DNA from: Ustilago trichophora
Taxonomy: Eukaryota; Basidiomycota; Ustilaginomycetes; Ustilaginales; Ustilaginaceae
Reading direction: 5' to 3'
NCBI GenBank assembly: GCA_900323505.1
Contig: OOIN01000028.1
Coordinates: 1 to 64,000 of the forward strand
Length of the DNA: 64,000 bases
Positions 9,611 to 20,775 of the stretch are shown here, in pieces. Both the position numbers and the translations under genes were made by a program. The notes below the pieces were generated by a model. The model did no database searches, was not told where the DNA came from, and was given only the letters and a program-made list of their open reading frames with translations. Each line of letters opens with the position of its first letter. Positions within the stretch are counted from its first letter, which is position 1.

Positions 9611-12025
9611 TTACATATAAGGGTGGTGTCGTCGCTGCGCACTGGGCGACACGGGTCGGTCGTAATATGGTGCGGCGGAGGCATGCAGCGTGGATGAGGA
9701 CCGCTGCCTACCAATCTGCGGAGGAGATGGGTACGAGCCAGAGCTTCCTTGCGAGTTTCCTTGCGAGTGTTCTTGCGAGTAGGGTCGCAGATATCTTGTT
9801 GGCCCTGCAGCGCTACTAGTGGGACGGCCGACGAGCTGCTCAAAGCTTTCGACGTGTCCTAGCGAGTTGGCCCGGCCCGAAGCTGAGCGCAGATGGGTTT
9901 CGTCAGCATATCGCTGCATGGGAGCCGCAGGGATGCTTCCACCGCTGTAGGGTCTCATGGTATTGTCCATGGCACGAGAATCCATTCGATCGGAACCACT
10001 TGTGTTTGACATTGTCGGCCGATGATGGGGCATCTGGTGAGCGAAAGGAGGTTGAAAATTCTCGCGAGCCGGCCAGGGCTGACTGGGAGGCGCAATGTCG
10101 TGCGGGCCGTCGTAGAAGCGTGCCGCATGCATGTGTGCAGCAGAGAGATGAGGACCATGTAGCATGCTGACGTTGCTACCAGGCGTCGACGACGATGTGG
10201 CACGATTGCGCATGCCATTAGCCAGGTTGAGTTCGGCTCGTAACGCCTCGAGGCTAGCCTGCTTGGCACCTGGCGACTCTTCGCGCTCGCGTACAATCTC
10301 CTCGGCACTTTTGCCGCTAGCTTTGGCAGCAGCCTCAGCTTCCTGTTGCTTGCGCTTGGTCAGCTTGGCGTAGAGGAGGCCACACGCGTTGCACAGCGTT
10401 CGTGGACCCATGGGGCCTTTCCTCCACTCTGGTGTCTCTTTGGCCTGGCATCCAAGGCATTCTTGGTGGTGTTCGTTCTTGCGCTTTCGAACTCTTTTCA
10501 TTCCTTTTCCAGCCAGACGTCTGCGGTCGAGGAGCTCCATCTGTTGCTGATGACGGCCGTCGGGATGATACATGTGCGTTACGCCTGAACCTGTGAGTGG
10601 GTGTCGCATGGCGTGATCGTGTTGCATCCTGGCATCCATCTCGAAGCGGTGCGAATCCAATGAAGCGTGAGGAAGCTGGTGGCGATACTGGACGCTTCGT
10701 GGCTGCTCAAAAGAGATGGCTCTCGAGATGGTGCGAAGCGATAGGTCGGTATGAACTGGATGCGACGCGTACGCGCCAGGCCCACTCACATGGTGGCCAC
10801 TGCGAGCATCATCGTATTCGGTCTCGCTTGCTTCGCTGTAATGGACATAGTCAACATCGCGGTGGTGTCGCTCTTCCAATGTCAAACGCCCCATGGATGA
10901 CTGGGTCCTTTCGGCAGGGTCGTTCGGGGCCCACGATGGGTGACCGGCCTGACCAGAAGCGGTGACAGACGCGAGCAAGTTGCTTTGCTGAGGTGACGAT
11001 TCTCCAGGCGTTCTGCGACTCGGCGCAAAATAGGCAGGGAGTCCGAGCTGCTTGGCGACCGACTCGGCGCGGGACTGTGAGAAGAGAGCCATGGTGTGTA
11101 GCTCGTCCTGCAGCTTGTTGCGAAGCGTCTCTGCAGCACCGGCATTGTGAAAGATAGAAGGCGAAGCCGGACCTCCAGTGTTGAGGCCGAGGCGTCGGTT
11201 GATGTCTTGAACGTAGATAAGGCCCTCGAGAAGTCGGTCGACCTCGGTAACGTCGGCGAGGGATGACCTTCTGGTCGGATTGTGCATCCTGTTCCTGTGA
11301 GGTGAGGAATAGGAACGGGGCCGGTTCGATTCAATGACACCGCGCATAGAGGGTTTGAGGGCTCTCGGTGATGTTGATGTGGTCGGTGCCGAGTTGCGCA
11401 GGGTTGGAGAGCCTGACATGGAAGTCAGGTTAGCGACTTTGTGATTGGTGGGAGAGTATGCTGCTGAAGTTGGCCGTGACGTTGTGACATTTGCACGGTC
11501 TATGGACCAATGTCGATCGCGAGACATGGACGCCGCACTTGATCCAACGTTGACCGCCTGTATGTCTGTGTCCTGGATGGCTACGTCGCGCGAACTGGGT
11601 ACCGGGCTAGGATCGATAGGGTTGCGTCCATGAGTTGACAATGTCTCGTGCCTGCGGTCGAGGTCGATGGAGGTCGTGAGAGATGAAAGAGGGGGTAGGG
11701 TCACCTTTGTCTGCCTTGTGTGGTGCTCCATGTTTGCGCTTGCGTCCGAAGACGATGAGTAGGGACGAGGAGGTGTATGGAGGTGAGTGACAAGGCTTTC
11801 ATTTGAATTGATAGCGTGCAAAGGAGAGGCACTTTCGACACCACCAAAAAGGAGCTCTGGGGGCTGCTCGGTGTCGAAAGTACACTTAGCAGCAGCGGAA
11901 AGGCAGGATGGGTTGCAAAGACTAGCGCGGCCAAGATTGCGGACCTGATAGAAGCAACGGAGGCATGAACGAGGATCCGGGGAAGGACAAGGTGGCTGGA
12001 ATGGATCTGGACATGGACGGATCAA
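9611..12025 (-). CDS. GATA-type zinc-finger transcription factor
   Basis: Nuclear DNA-binding regulator. A single GATA finger C-X2-C-X18-C-X2-C (CLGC ... CNAC, with TPEWRKGP between) lies about two thirds along, preceded by a basic stretch (KRVRKRKN) and followed by LTKRKQQ. The rest is long Ser/Pro/His-rich sequence typical of fungal regulators, ending about 180 residues after the finger. The open frame is 804 codons, but its first ATG is at 11731 (706 residues). The 98 upstream codons contain a cysteine cluster (SCLRCF, LCNPSC, AAAKC), so they are probably coding and joined to an unseen upstream exon. Target genes cannot be told from the sequence. The next gene (WSS1) is divergent, about 2 kb away. 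Confidence 0.85.
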   Translation of the reverse strand: MIRPCPDPFQPPCPSPDPRSCLRCFYQVRNLGRASLCNPSCLSAAAKCTFDTEQPPELLFGGVESASPLHAINSNESLVTHLHTPPRPYSSSSDASANMEHHTRQTKVTLPPLSSLTTSIDLDRRHETLSTHGRNPIDPSPVPSSRDVAIQDTDIQAVNVGSSAASMSRDRHWSIDRANVTTSRPTSAAYSPTNHKVANLTSMSGSPTLRNSAPTTSTSPRALKPSMRGVIESNRPRSYSSPHRNRMHNPTRRSSLADVTEVDRLLEGLIYVQDINRRLGLNTGGPASPSIFHNAGAAETLRNKLQDELHTMALFSQSRAESVAKQLGLPAYFAPSRRTPGESSPQQSNLLASVTASGQAGHPSWAPNDPAERTQSSMGRLTLEERHHRDVDYVHYSEASETEYDDARSGHHVSGPGAYASHPVHTDLSLRTISRAISFEQPRSVQYRHQLPHASLDSHRFEMDARMQHDHAMRHPLTGSGVTHMYHPDGRHQQQMELLDRRRLAGKGMKRVRKRKNEHHQECLGCQAKETPEWRKGPMGPRTLCNACGLLYAKLTKRKQQEAEAAAKASGKSAEEIVREREESPGAKQASLEALRAELNLANGMRNRATSSSTPGSNVSMLHGPHLSAAHMHAARFYDGPHDIAPPSQPWPARENFQPPFAHQMPHHRPTMSNTSGSDRMDSRAMDNTMRPYSGGSIPAAPMQRYADETHLRSASGRANSLGHVESFEQLVGRPTSSAAGPTRYLRPYSQEHSQGNSQGSSGSYPSPPQIGRQRSSSTLHASAAPYYDRPVSPSAQRRHHPYM

Positions 12026-14099
12026 GATGGACCATTAGCAGATGAAGATGAGATGCCAAGGCGATGGGAACGAGGGAAGGAGGGAGCGAGGGAACGAGGC
12101 AAAGGCGAGCGAGGTAGAAGGAGCGCAAGACGAATTGTCAGCTGAGAGAAACAGATTGAACAACAGCATGACAAGAACAACGTGATACCCGAATCAGCAC
12201 ACACACAGATAGCCTCGGCCCTGCAGGAGGCTTCTAGATGCGGACCATGGGTAGCTCTATGCACATGCATGGCGTATCGGGTCGACAAGCAAAGCATCGC
12301 CTGCTGTGTTGTCGGCGAGCGTGGGCGCATCGAGAAGACGCACATACTGTACTCTGTGCACACACACAAACACACACACACACACAAGGAATCCATTGAA
12401 AGAAGACGCCGGACCCGGAAGAACTTTTGGCGAGACCGCTTCCGAGCCCCTCGCTCGCTTAAGTGTACCGAGATGGCCAGATCGCGGAGAGCAGATGTAC
12501 AGTATTGTACGTACTGTACAGTACAGTACAATACACGCACTCGTTCGCATACCAAATTAAGGTTGCGAGGTCCATGAGCCTTTGCCGTCGCGACCACGAT
12601 CCGACCCACTGCAATCATGAGCACCGAGCTTGTTCCACCCAAACTGTGCACTTTTGAGCCGAAACGCCATGACGCCACTGTTTTTCCCTTGCTCATCAAC
12701 TAGCTCGCCTCGGCATCCACCTACCTCAACCTACAGTACAGTACAGTACTTGTGCTTGTGCTTTTGCTTTTGCTTGCTTGCTTACTTACTTTGTTTGCTT
12801 GCTTGCTTGCTTTTGTGCGCCCACCAATCAGTCAGCCAGTGCTCGTGTACAGTATGATCGACTGCTGCTGCACAAATTCGATTTCCGACTCCGACAATGT
12901 GCTTGGGGTTCCAAAAAGTGTGTCAACTCGCTTCGAAATCTCGACCTTTTGGGAGAAGCGGCTGGATCTGGAACGACGACTCGGAGATTCAAGCTTGAAT
13001 GTCGAATTGTTTCTTGCACATGATCTCAAGGGTTCATCGAGATGGCATGCTGCTGCACTCTAGCCCGCATCGCTTCTACGCTTTTTGAAAAATTTGAGCG
13101 ACCTCGATTCGCAATTTCATCAACCACAGTATATTGGCCGAGAACGGGGTGCATGGCAAACACAATCGATTGTCTACTGTACAGAGCATCAAGTACAGTA
13201 CACAAGTCAACCTAGTGTCCACCAAGCCAAAGAGCCCGTTGATGCTTCTAAATTGGACGACAGACGCAAAGTAGTGTGTATATGTCCAGAAATAAAACCG
13301 AGAGATAGCAGCTGAACAAGCACTCACTCTGTTTTGGAGCCGGTCAAGCTGACCAGTCTCGACCTCCGACTTGAGGCTCCGCAGAAGCATGTCTGTCGCC
13401 TTGACCAGAGTTGCACTTGTTGCATAACTTTGACTGGTGCTTATCTGAACTCACTCACATTGCGACCTCCGTGTACATGGTTGAAATCGTGAGCTCGTCA
13501 TTTTGGAACCAAACTTTGTTGCCAAATGCCGAGGTTCAGCTACAGTACAGTACTGTACAATACAAGGCTTCGGCGCCTTTCGGCCATGCAAAGCAGTCGA
13601 TCGAAACTCCGCCCAACCGGATACAGTGTCTGTGTCAGGGGGAGTTGGGTGGTACACTTCCGCTGTGACTAGCATGCAGCTTGGACCTGAGATCCAGCGG
13701 ACGCACTTTTGTTAGCGTGTGGAAAAACAGATGAGACCGGTTGATCTTGACCTTTTGGGACACAGTCTGGACCTACAGTACAACTCTGGAATTATATCAT
13801 TAATCATCGGAAATATATATCCAAAATCGGGATCTCATCGATCAAGTTTGATTTGGCAAGTTATCGGGAAAAGACCCCTTGCTGCTGCTTCCTCCACATC
13901 TCAACCAAACTTGAGCTCAGCAAGATATCGTCCAACTACAGTACATACACCTAAGAGTCGCTTGCAAAAGGGCCTCATCGACCATCATCATCTCTCTCGC
14001 TTGCATTGCATTGCATTGCATTGCATTGCAACACCCGCTCCAAGCACATATGAATCGTGTCCACTGAGCTCGTCACGGGCTTGAATCTCACCAACCAAG
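12026..14099. other. 2-kb divergent intergenic region between GATA factor and WSS1
   Basis: No supported gene. It is rich in simple motifs: a CA run at 12360-12388, TTGC/TTAC tetranucleotides at 12760-12812, and five CATTG units at 14004-14030. There are seven or more copies of words built on TGTACAGTA, for example 12496-12534, 12731-12750, 13541-13560, 13773-13782 and 13937-13945. It probably holds both promoters. Confidence 0.6.
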
Positions 14100-15671
14100 A
14101 TGGTCCACCTTCGCCTAAACGATCCCGACACGTCACGCAACAAGCACATCAACTACATTACTGCACTGCCTCAGCATGCCGATTCCGAGCAAGCACATCA
14201 CAGATTGCTCCAGCTTGCAGCTCAGGTGCAGCCTCTCATGAAGAAGCATGGCTTCCAGATCAACTCGCTCGAAGAGTTTCAATGGAATCGAGAATTCGCA
14301 GGGCGCAATTGGAACAACGGAGAGACGGTCGAACTCGTCCTACGTCGTCAAGATGCGTCCTTTGCGCCCTTGCAATGGGTCTTGATGGTCTTTTGCCACG
14401 AGCTGGCTCACATCAAATACATGAATCACATTCCATCCCAACACGGCAAGCTAGATCGCGAGCTGCGCAACGAGTGTAGACAACTCCAAGCGCGAGGCTA
14501 CTACGGCGATGGATTCTGGTCAGCCGGTCAACGTCTCCAAGATAACGCCTTTGTAGCCGGTTGTGGCATCAACTCTCTTCAAGGCCTACCAGAGTACTCA
14601 TGCGGTGGTGCTTTTCAAACCAAGTCAAGCAAAAGCCGAATCAGCAAGCGTCGTCGAACTGCCCCAACTTCTGGTTCGCGCAAACGAGGCTTTTGCGGTC
14701 CCACTCTTCATACAGGCGCTCAAACCGCACCCAACACCAAGGGCGGAAGACGCATACAGGCGCCTTTGCCAGGACAAGGCTCGCGTGTCGATGGTCAAAA
14801 TCACCTTCCCAAGGCCTCCGCGACCAACTCGGCCTACAAACAAGATGTGAATTCGACGTTTCGCAAGCGCACCCAAACAGCTTCGGCTCGCGAGCTCAGA
14901 GCCGAAGCCGCCATGCGTCGAATCGCCGCCCTCAAAACTGAGAACATCGATAACACATCCTCCGCCGAACAGGATGCCTTCTGGCCAGAAGAGAGGGAAG
15001 ACGCAAAACAACACCTGCACAGCTCAACGCTCTCGAGAAACGGGAGCGACAATTCCAAAGAGGAAAGGTGCAGTGGTCCGGAGAGCGAAACGGAAGATGA
15101 AGAGGATGTCAAGAGCGGCGGGCTGGTAATCCGCTTAGACGATTCGTCTTCGGACGAATCGGACCACCGAAAAGATGCTTCACGACCTTCCACCTCGACG
15201 CAACAACCAGAATCTACTGACAAGGTTCGAATAAAGGAAGAGGAAAATTCGCACGAGCACTCCACATTTGCCAGCAGCGAGAGCGAGAAACAGCGACTTG
15301 ACCGATCACGACTGTACCGTCAACACGAGCTAAAACAAGGCGGTAGGATTCGATCGACCAACGATGATTGGCAAGACTTTTGCTCGATCGCAAGTCTGCC
15401 CACCGCCCGCTCTACAACCGAGAGTTCTGTTCCAAGTGCAGGCAAGCAAGTTCACAGTACGATCAGTGACCCTATCGAGATCCTTTCGTCCGACGAGGAA
15501 GACGCGAAAGCCGCTCCATCTCCACAAACGAACCACCCTCGACCCATCCTCACTCCGCCAGCTAGGCAGCAACAATGGTCCTGCCAAGTGTGCACACTTC
15601 TCAATCCAGGCAGCGCCCTGCGGTGCGATGCATGCCTCACTACGAAAGGCTCCTTTCTCGTAGGTCAGTGA
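14100..15671 (+). CDS. WSS1: WLM-domain DNA-protein crosslink metalloprotease Wss1
   Basis: Wss1/SPRTN-class protease that removes proteins covalently trapped on DNA, acting in the nucleus with SUMO and Cdc48. The 523-residue intronless frame has an N-terminal WLM domain with the zinc site HELAH at 100-104 and a third His at 110 (HExxHxxxxxH). A Ser/Glu-rich linker carries two likely SUMO-interacting motifs (LVIRLDDSSSDES and IEILSSDEED). A C-terminal RanBP2-type finger begins WSCQVC and ends RCDAC. The start is the first ATG, right after an A-rich context. Order and length match fungal Wss1. The gene converges on VPS16, with 119 bp between the stop codons. Confidence 0.92.
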   Translation: MVHLRLNDPDTSRNKHINYITALPQHADSEQAHHRLLQLAAQVQPLMKKHGFQINSLEEFQWNREFAGRNWNNGETVELVLRRQDASFAPLQWVLMVFCHELAHIKYMNHIPSQHGKLDRELRNECRQLQARGYYGDGFWSAGQRLQDNAFVAGCGINSLQGLPEYSCGGAFQTKSSKSRISKRRRTAPTSGSRKRGFCGPTLHTGAQTAPNTKGGRRIQAPLPGQGSRVDGQNHLPKASATNSAYKQDVNSTFRKRTQTASARELRAEAAMRRIAALKTENIDNTSSAEQDAFWPEEREDAKQHLHSSTLSRNGSDNSKEERCSGPESETEDEEDVKSGGLVIRLDDSSSDESDHRKDASRPSTSTQQPESTDKVRIKEEENSHEHSTFASSESEKQRLDRSRLYRQHELKQGGRIRSTNDDWQDFCSIASLPTARSTTESSVPSAGKQVHSTISDPIEILSSDEEDAKAAPSPQTNHPRPILTPPARQQQWSCQVCTLLNPGSALRCDACLTTKGSFLVGQ

Positions 15672-15790
15672 CCCTGATTCTCTCCAAGAGATTTCAGACG
15701 GCACAGAATAGCGTCTACTTGTGCTTCTGTAAGATATCATTGCATAGATTACCACTGTATGACAGCATCCAAGAAAAACAGAAGCTGGAC

Positions 15791-18700
15791 TCATTCGTTA
15801 AGCTTATCCGAAAGCTGGTTCGCGATGGCCTGATTAGGAAGCCTGGCAAGGTATGCGTTGAAAGTGTTGCGATCTGCCTTGTCCTGAATCTTGGGGACAA
15901 AGCACAGGGACTCTTGAACGTGGTTGTGTTCGACAAGCTTGACGATGAAGGGCGTATAGCCGACCGGGCTTCGTTTCGAGTTGGCTGCAGGAAAAAAACG
16001 AAAGACGTTGACACCTTCAGCACGATATATCCCAACACACGGCAGCACACTCAACTAGAAAGCGTCAAAACTTACCAAAGGCCCACAATCCATCCCAATC
16101 CTTGCTCTGGACGAGCGTATCGAGCTTGATGTTCCAGTAGCGCTTGTCTGGCACTTTGAAGTCGGAACGCAGCTTCTCTGCCTTCTTTGACATATTTCGG
16201 AATAGAAGTTGGCGAATGGTCTCATTCAGAGAAAGGCCAGTGTACTGGCTACGATGGCCGTCCTCCTTTTCCAATGCTTGTTGGAAGGCCAGAAGGCGAA
16301 TTTGCTCATCAACCAGCTATACGGAGCGCAACAAACATGGTTGACAGTGTCAGTCTCAGGATAATGGGTCACTCTAGGTCGGCGGGCTTCTTTCTGCTTA
16401 CCTTGGCTTCAAGCACCCTCTCCTTGTCTTCCCCGAAGAATTTCATAGCGGTCTTGAGTTTGAAGACTTTGTCGGGAAGCTCGGTTTCGGAGGGACTCTG
16501 CATCGCATTGGCCTCCTCCAGAGCCAAGATGGCAGAGTCGGTTCGGCGATCGTCCTGATAGTAAAAGTCCTTGAGCAGGTCACGGTCCACTTCTTTTGCA
16601 TATGACTCGAGCAAGTTGGATGCCAGCGATAGATATTGGGGTGTGGAAGCCAGCTTGGATGGGCCGCGGCTGCGGTCGGCGGTAGACTGGCCGGGTGCGG
16701 GTACGAGAGCGTCCGAGACAGGCGCTTGTACGATCCGGAAAAAGTCGCCGCGCGAGAGTTGATTCTTGAGACGCAACAAGACGTGGTAGATGAGATCCGT
16801 ATCTCCGGACTCGATGGCTTTGACCAGGGCGAGTTTGTCCTCGCGCATGTTGAGTAGCAGAGGCACCTGGTCGATGGCGCGAGCCTCGTGGTCGAGCAAT
16901 CGAGTTGCGAGATTGCCACGTCCGGCCTTCCATGCGGTCCAAGCGACCTCTGCAAAACTGACCGAAGCTCCTCTGTCGCTGGTCGTCGAGCCAATGCCTT
17001 TGGTGGCTGGGGTCATATCTGCGGGTGCAATGGGGTCATCTTCAGGGCCGCCGAGCTCGCCAATACGCTCGTTGAGTGTGGTTGCTATCCGAAACTTGTG
17101 CACGATATCCGCACAGAGCCTCTCCTCAGCTGCCGAGATGGCTGACGTTGAACCGCCGATCGCAGGCCTTGTCCTCGCAATCTTGGCCCTTGCCCAATGC
17201 TTGAGGATGGGATCGGGCCTGATATGGAGGAAGCGCGCGATTTTGAGCGAGAGAAAGTGGTGGTTCTGAGCTGTCAGTCGCGACAAGAGTGCCGTTGGGC
17301 CTGCCGCTACGTACTGCTCGTAGGAGATGGGAATGCCGATCTGGTAGTTGCGTGCAGAATTGAGTACTCGTAAGGTCCTTGCCATGTCTACAAAGGAAGT
17401 TGGATCATACAGTTCGATGAAGCTTTTGCCAAAGGAGGCAGCTTTGAGCAGACGTTTCTGCCAGCTAAGGTCCCATTCGTAGGCAGCAGCTCGGAGACAG
17501 CAGTCGACAGCGTCCGGGAGGCTGCTGCGGATGGCGCGGATGCCTTCATCTGCTCGGCTGCTTTTTGCACTGAACTGTTCGGCTGCTTCAAAGAGTAGAG
17601 CAGCGGGGTCGTTGGAGCCTGGTCGGAAGACACGATTCGATACATCCGAGACCTTTTGGAGGAACTCGTGTCGATCAGGGGCAATGATGCGAACTCCGTC
17701 AACTTCTCCTACGAGGTGTGTCGGTCCGGAATACGGGTAGCGGATCGAATCGCCAAAGGGACCGACCATGACAACTTCGTCATTGAATGCCAAGGCGATC
17801 GTGTTGTTACCGCACCACTGGACAGCGCGCACGCCACTGCCGCCAATGCCTCCTTTGCCAGGCCCTGCATCGGACGATACCGACTCTCCGTTGAGGGAAC
17901 GGAAGGGATCGTCGATGGGGGTAGCGTCCAGATAAGCTTCGCTGGCGCGAATGTCGAACTCGCTGAGGCTGCGCGAGAAGTCAGAGCTGACGACCCAGAG
18001 GACGAGATCGGCTGTCATGAGAGCCAGCAGCTTGCCGTTGGGTGAAGGGCAGACGGCGTGGAATGGACCGCGAGATAAGCGCATATCCTGGCACGCAGTA
18101 TCAATGGAGGAAGGACCTGCAGCAGAGCGTGTCAGAGCGAGCAAGGTGGGCCCCTGCGCAATGAGCACAGTAGTGAGACCCGACTGCGAGACGTTGGGCG
18201 GGACGACGGCCCAGCATGAGGGAAGGGCGGATGCGTGATGTGACTGCGATTGCGAAAGATCGTAAGGCGGAAGAAGCTCGGGTGCAGGAGATTGAACAGA
18301 GTCATCGTCGACGCAAGGGAGAGCAAAGCCATAGTCACCTCCACCGCTGAGGCTGACAGAACCAGCGTAGTCTCCCGACTCGGTATCTACATCGAGGCCC
18401 GGGAATCGCCACTCAACGAAGCGCCGGGCTCCAACAAAGGCAACGAGACCGCCGGCCCAGACCCGAGCATCGAGAACGCCGGTCTCTGTAGCCTCTGTAC
18501 CGAGAGAATGCTGTGTATAAAAGGAGTTTGAGGTTGCTTCGATGGGCACTGCACGCTGGCGGGAATTTGCGGTGGTTGTGGCTTGCTCGGCGGAAGCTGG
18601 ACAGGGCGAGAGGAGGGTATAAAGGCGAACGTTTCCTTCCTCGAGCACGACGACGAGCTGCTCAAGTGCGTTGAAGTCAAGCGCAACAATGCGCAACGAA

Positions 18701-18960
18701 GGATCCCATGGAATGCTTTCGATGAGCTGACCGGCTGCGGTGTAGACGAGGATCTTTGGTTTTAGCAGAGAAGCCTTGCCGAGCGAAACGAGGCGGGCAG
18801 GATCACGGACCAGAGCAATAAGACCACCATTGCTGGATGCTGCTACGACATAGTCTGCAAGATTATCGATACCCCAATTGAGAGCGTAGAGCTCCGTGCG
18901 TCGATAAAAGATGTCTTGTAGACTGGTCCACTCGGTGGTTGGATGATTGGCTTGCACCAT
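15791..18960 (-). CDS. VPS16: Vacuolar sorting protein VPS16 (HOPS/CORVET core)
   Basis: Core subunit of the class C tethering complexes HOPS and CORVET that drive fusion at endosomes and the vacuole. Three exons: complement(join(15791..15984, 16076..16316, 16402..18960)), 997 residues, in phase across introns of 91 and 85 nt (GTAAGT/GTAAGC donors, TAG and CAG acceptors). The N-terminal half is a Vps16_N beta-propeller (begins TEWTSLQDIFYRRTELY). The C-terminal half is Vps16_C, including SYEQYVAAGP and HFLSLKIARFLHI. The last two exons complete it (DKRYWNIKLDTLVQSKDW and SPVGYTPFIVKLV). The ATG at 18960 was chosen over an earlier in-frame codon because family similarity begins there. It shares a 384-bp divergent promoter with the PRKRIP1 homologue. 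Confidence 0.92.
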
Positions 18961-19344
18961 TTGTGTGTTGTTCTCGACGCAAACCGGTGCGGTCTGATCG
19001 CCTTGGGGGGATAGCAGTGCACTCTTGGTGTAGCGCAGTGAGCGCAGTGAGCGCAATAAGCGTAGTGAGGGCAGGATAGTTGGTGTAGTGAATGGTTGTT
19101 GGATGATGGTGAAGAGAAAGCCGAGAGTGGGTACAAGAGTAGGCAAATCTGAAAGGTCTGTGCTGTGGTGATTTTGTCACGAGTCAAAGCGTTGCCCAAG
19201 ATTTCCCCAAGTGGAGGGCTGGCGGCAGCTGATATTTCTAGACCATCTTTGACAACTTGCTTTTTATCTTCCTTCCTTTCTTCCTTTCTTTTCACTCACA
19301 CCAGAAACGCATCCTTGACTACAATTCAGAACTCCACGGCCGCA
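18961..19344. promoter_or_regulatory. Divergent promoter between VPS16 and the PRKRIP1 homologue
   Basis: 384 bp separate the two start codons. It contains tandem GTGAGCGCA-type units at 19037-19065 and a CTTCCTTTCTT pyrimidine tract at 19268-19290 just upstream of the plus-strand start. No clear TATA box was seen. Confidence 0.55.
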
Positions 19345-20077
19345 ATGTATTTATCACCATCGCAAGGCGAGACTTCCTCGTCACGAAACACATCGGCCGT
19401 CACAGGATCGCCTCCCTCCGCCAAAAGGGGAAAGCTCTCCCCACACGAACGGCAAGCCCAAGCCATCTCGAAGCTGCTAGCCAATCCAGACAAAGAGATT
19501 CATATTCCCGAGGGCCCCAAGGAAAAGTCAATACGACCTGCTCGAGACGTCATGAAAAACGTCACGGGTTCGAGTGCGGGTGCCGGATCGGGCGAGTTCC
19601 ACGTCTACAAGCAGCAGCGTAGGAGAGAGTACGAGCGCATCCAGCTCATGGAGGAGCAGAACAGAAAGGTAAGCTACCCAAGCCTCTCGTCATATAAATG
19701 TTTTCAGACGTGTGAGTGTGGCTGTTTTGCTGACTCTGCTCTGCTCTGACTCACGACAGCGCACTGAACAGGAAGAATTCGATCGAAAGCACGCCCAAGT
19801 ACAGCGCAAAGACGACGCAAAGACGGACAAGAATCGTGCAAAACGAGAAAAGAAGAAGCTAGCCGCATTGAAAGCACATGCAGCGGCCAAAGGCAAAGAC
19901 CCTGCCAAAGTGTCGACAACAAGTAACAGCAGCTCGAAAAGCCAACAACCCGAAGCAAAGCGACCACGTTTGCACAACGACGCGGTACAGCGCATCCAGT
20001 TCAAGCACAAGGATGATTCGGACCACAGCGATGACCACGACGATGACCACGACGATGCAGCTGGCGACACTTTCTGA
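19345..20077 (+). CDS. PRKRIP1: PRKRIP1-family spliceosome-associated protein (DUF1168)
   Basis: Small nuclear protein that in animals joins catalytic spliceosomes and binds double-stranded RNA. Two exons, join(19345..19668, 19760..20077), 213 residues, with a 91-nt phase-0 intron (GTAAGC...CAG). Signature segments are NPDKEIHIPEG, then GSSAGAGSGEFHVYKQQRRREY, the most conserved part of the family. A charged coiled-coil of Glu/Lys/Arg follows, and the tail is rich in Asp and His (DDHDDDHDD). The start is the first ATG after the pyrimidine tract. The role is inferred from the family. Confidence 0.85.
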
Positions 20078-20775
20078 GCTATATTCGCCACTCCATGCCA
20101 CCTTATTTCATCGCAATCTGGCTGTACAACACATGGGGCGTCTGAGGCACTGCTCAAGCACGCTCAGCAGCTAGAATATACTCGCGACAATTCGCTGGTC
20201 AAGCAGGGACCGCGTCACCCGCCTCTCTGCCGATCAAGGTGACTCCAACATGTTGACCGGTCTGTGTGGGTTGGTGCCAATCGATCGTCATGGTGAGGTA
20301 CCGTTCCGAGCTTGAGAGAGCACCATATGGCAGTGGGAAACCGCCAAACACTTGCTGACCCTTGCCGATCAGAGTGATCTGCTCCCATATGCGCTGAATT
20401 TCCCCGTGCAAAATTCTCATCCTGACGCATGGTCATACGAACGGAGCCCCGTGAGCTTCCGAGCCGGAGGATGGAGTGGCATTTCGTTGAAAGGACCTGG
20501 ATGCGTGATGTTGCGTTTCTGATAAAGAATTGCCTTAACCGCCTCCTTGAACGAGCGGCCGCTTAAACACCTCGGCGTTGGTGTTCAGTGTCGTTTGCGT
20601 TCACGTTATGATGATTTGAGTGAGCTTTGTCCGTGCCCAACACCAGGCCCATGCCACTGCTGCCTAACGCCGATAGACACATTCTAGGGTACGCAATCTC
20701 ACTGAACAGCATATAGAGCGTCTACCACTAGATTGAAAAATAATCGAGACAAAGCATGGATAGCCACTAATGGGT
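20078..20775. other. Intergenic region with one small unsupported ORF
   Basis: On the minus strand 20199-20420 is a 73-codon ATG frame containing GKGQQVFGGFPLPYGAL and ERYLTMTIDWHQPTQTGQ. It reads like real protein sequence but matches nothing I recognise. It may be a remnant or the last exon of a gene whose upstream part is not evident. Nothing else was seen. Confidence 0.3.
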
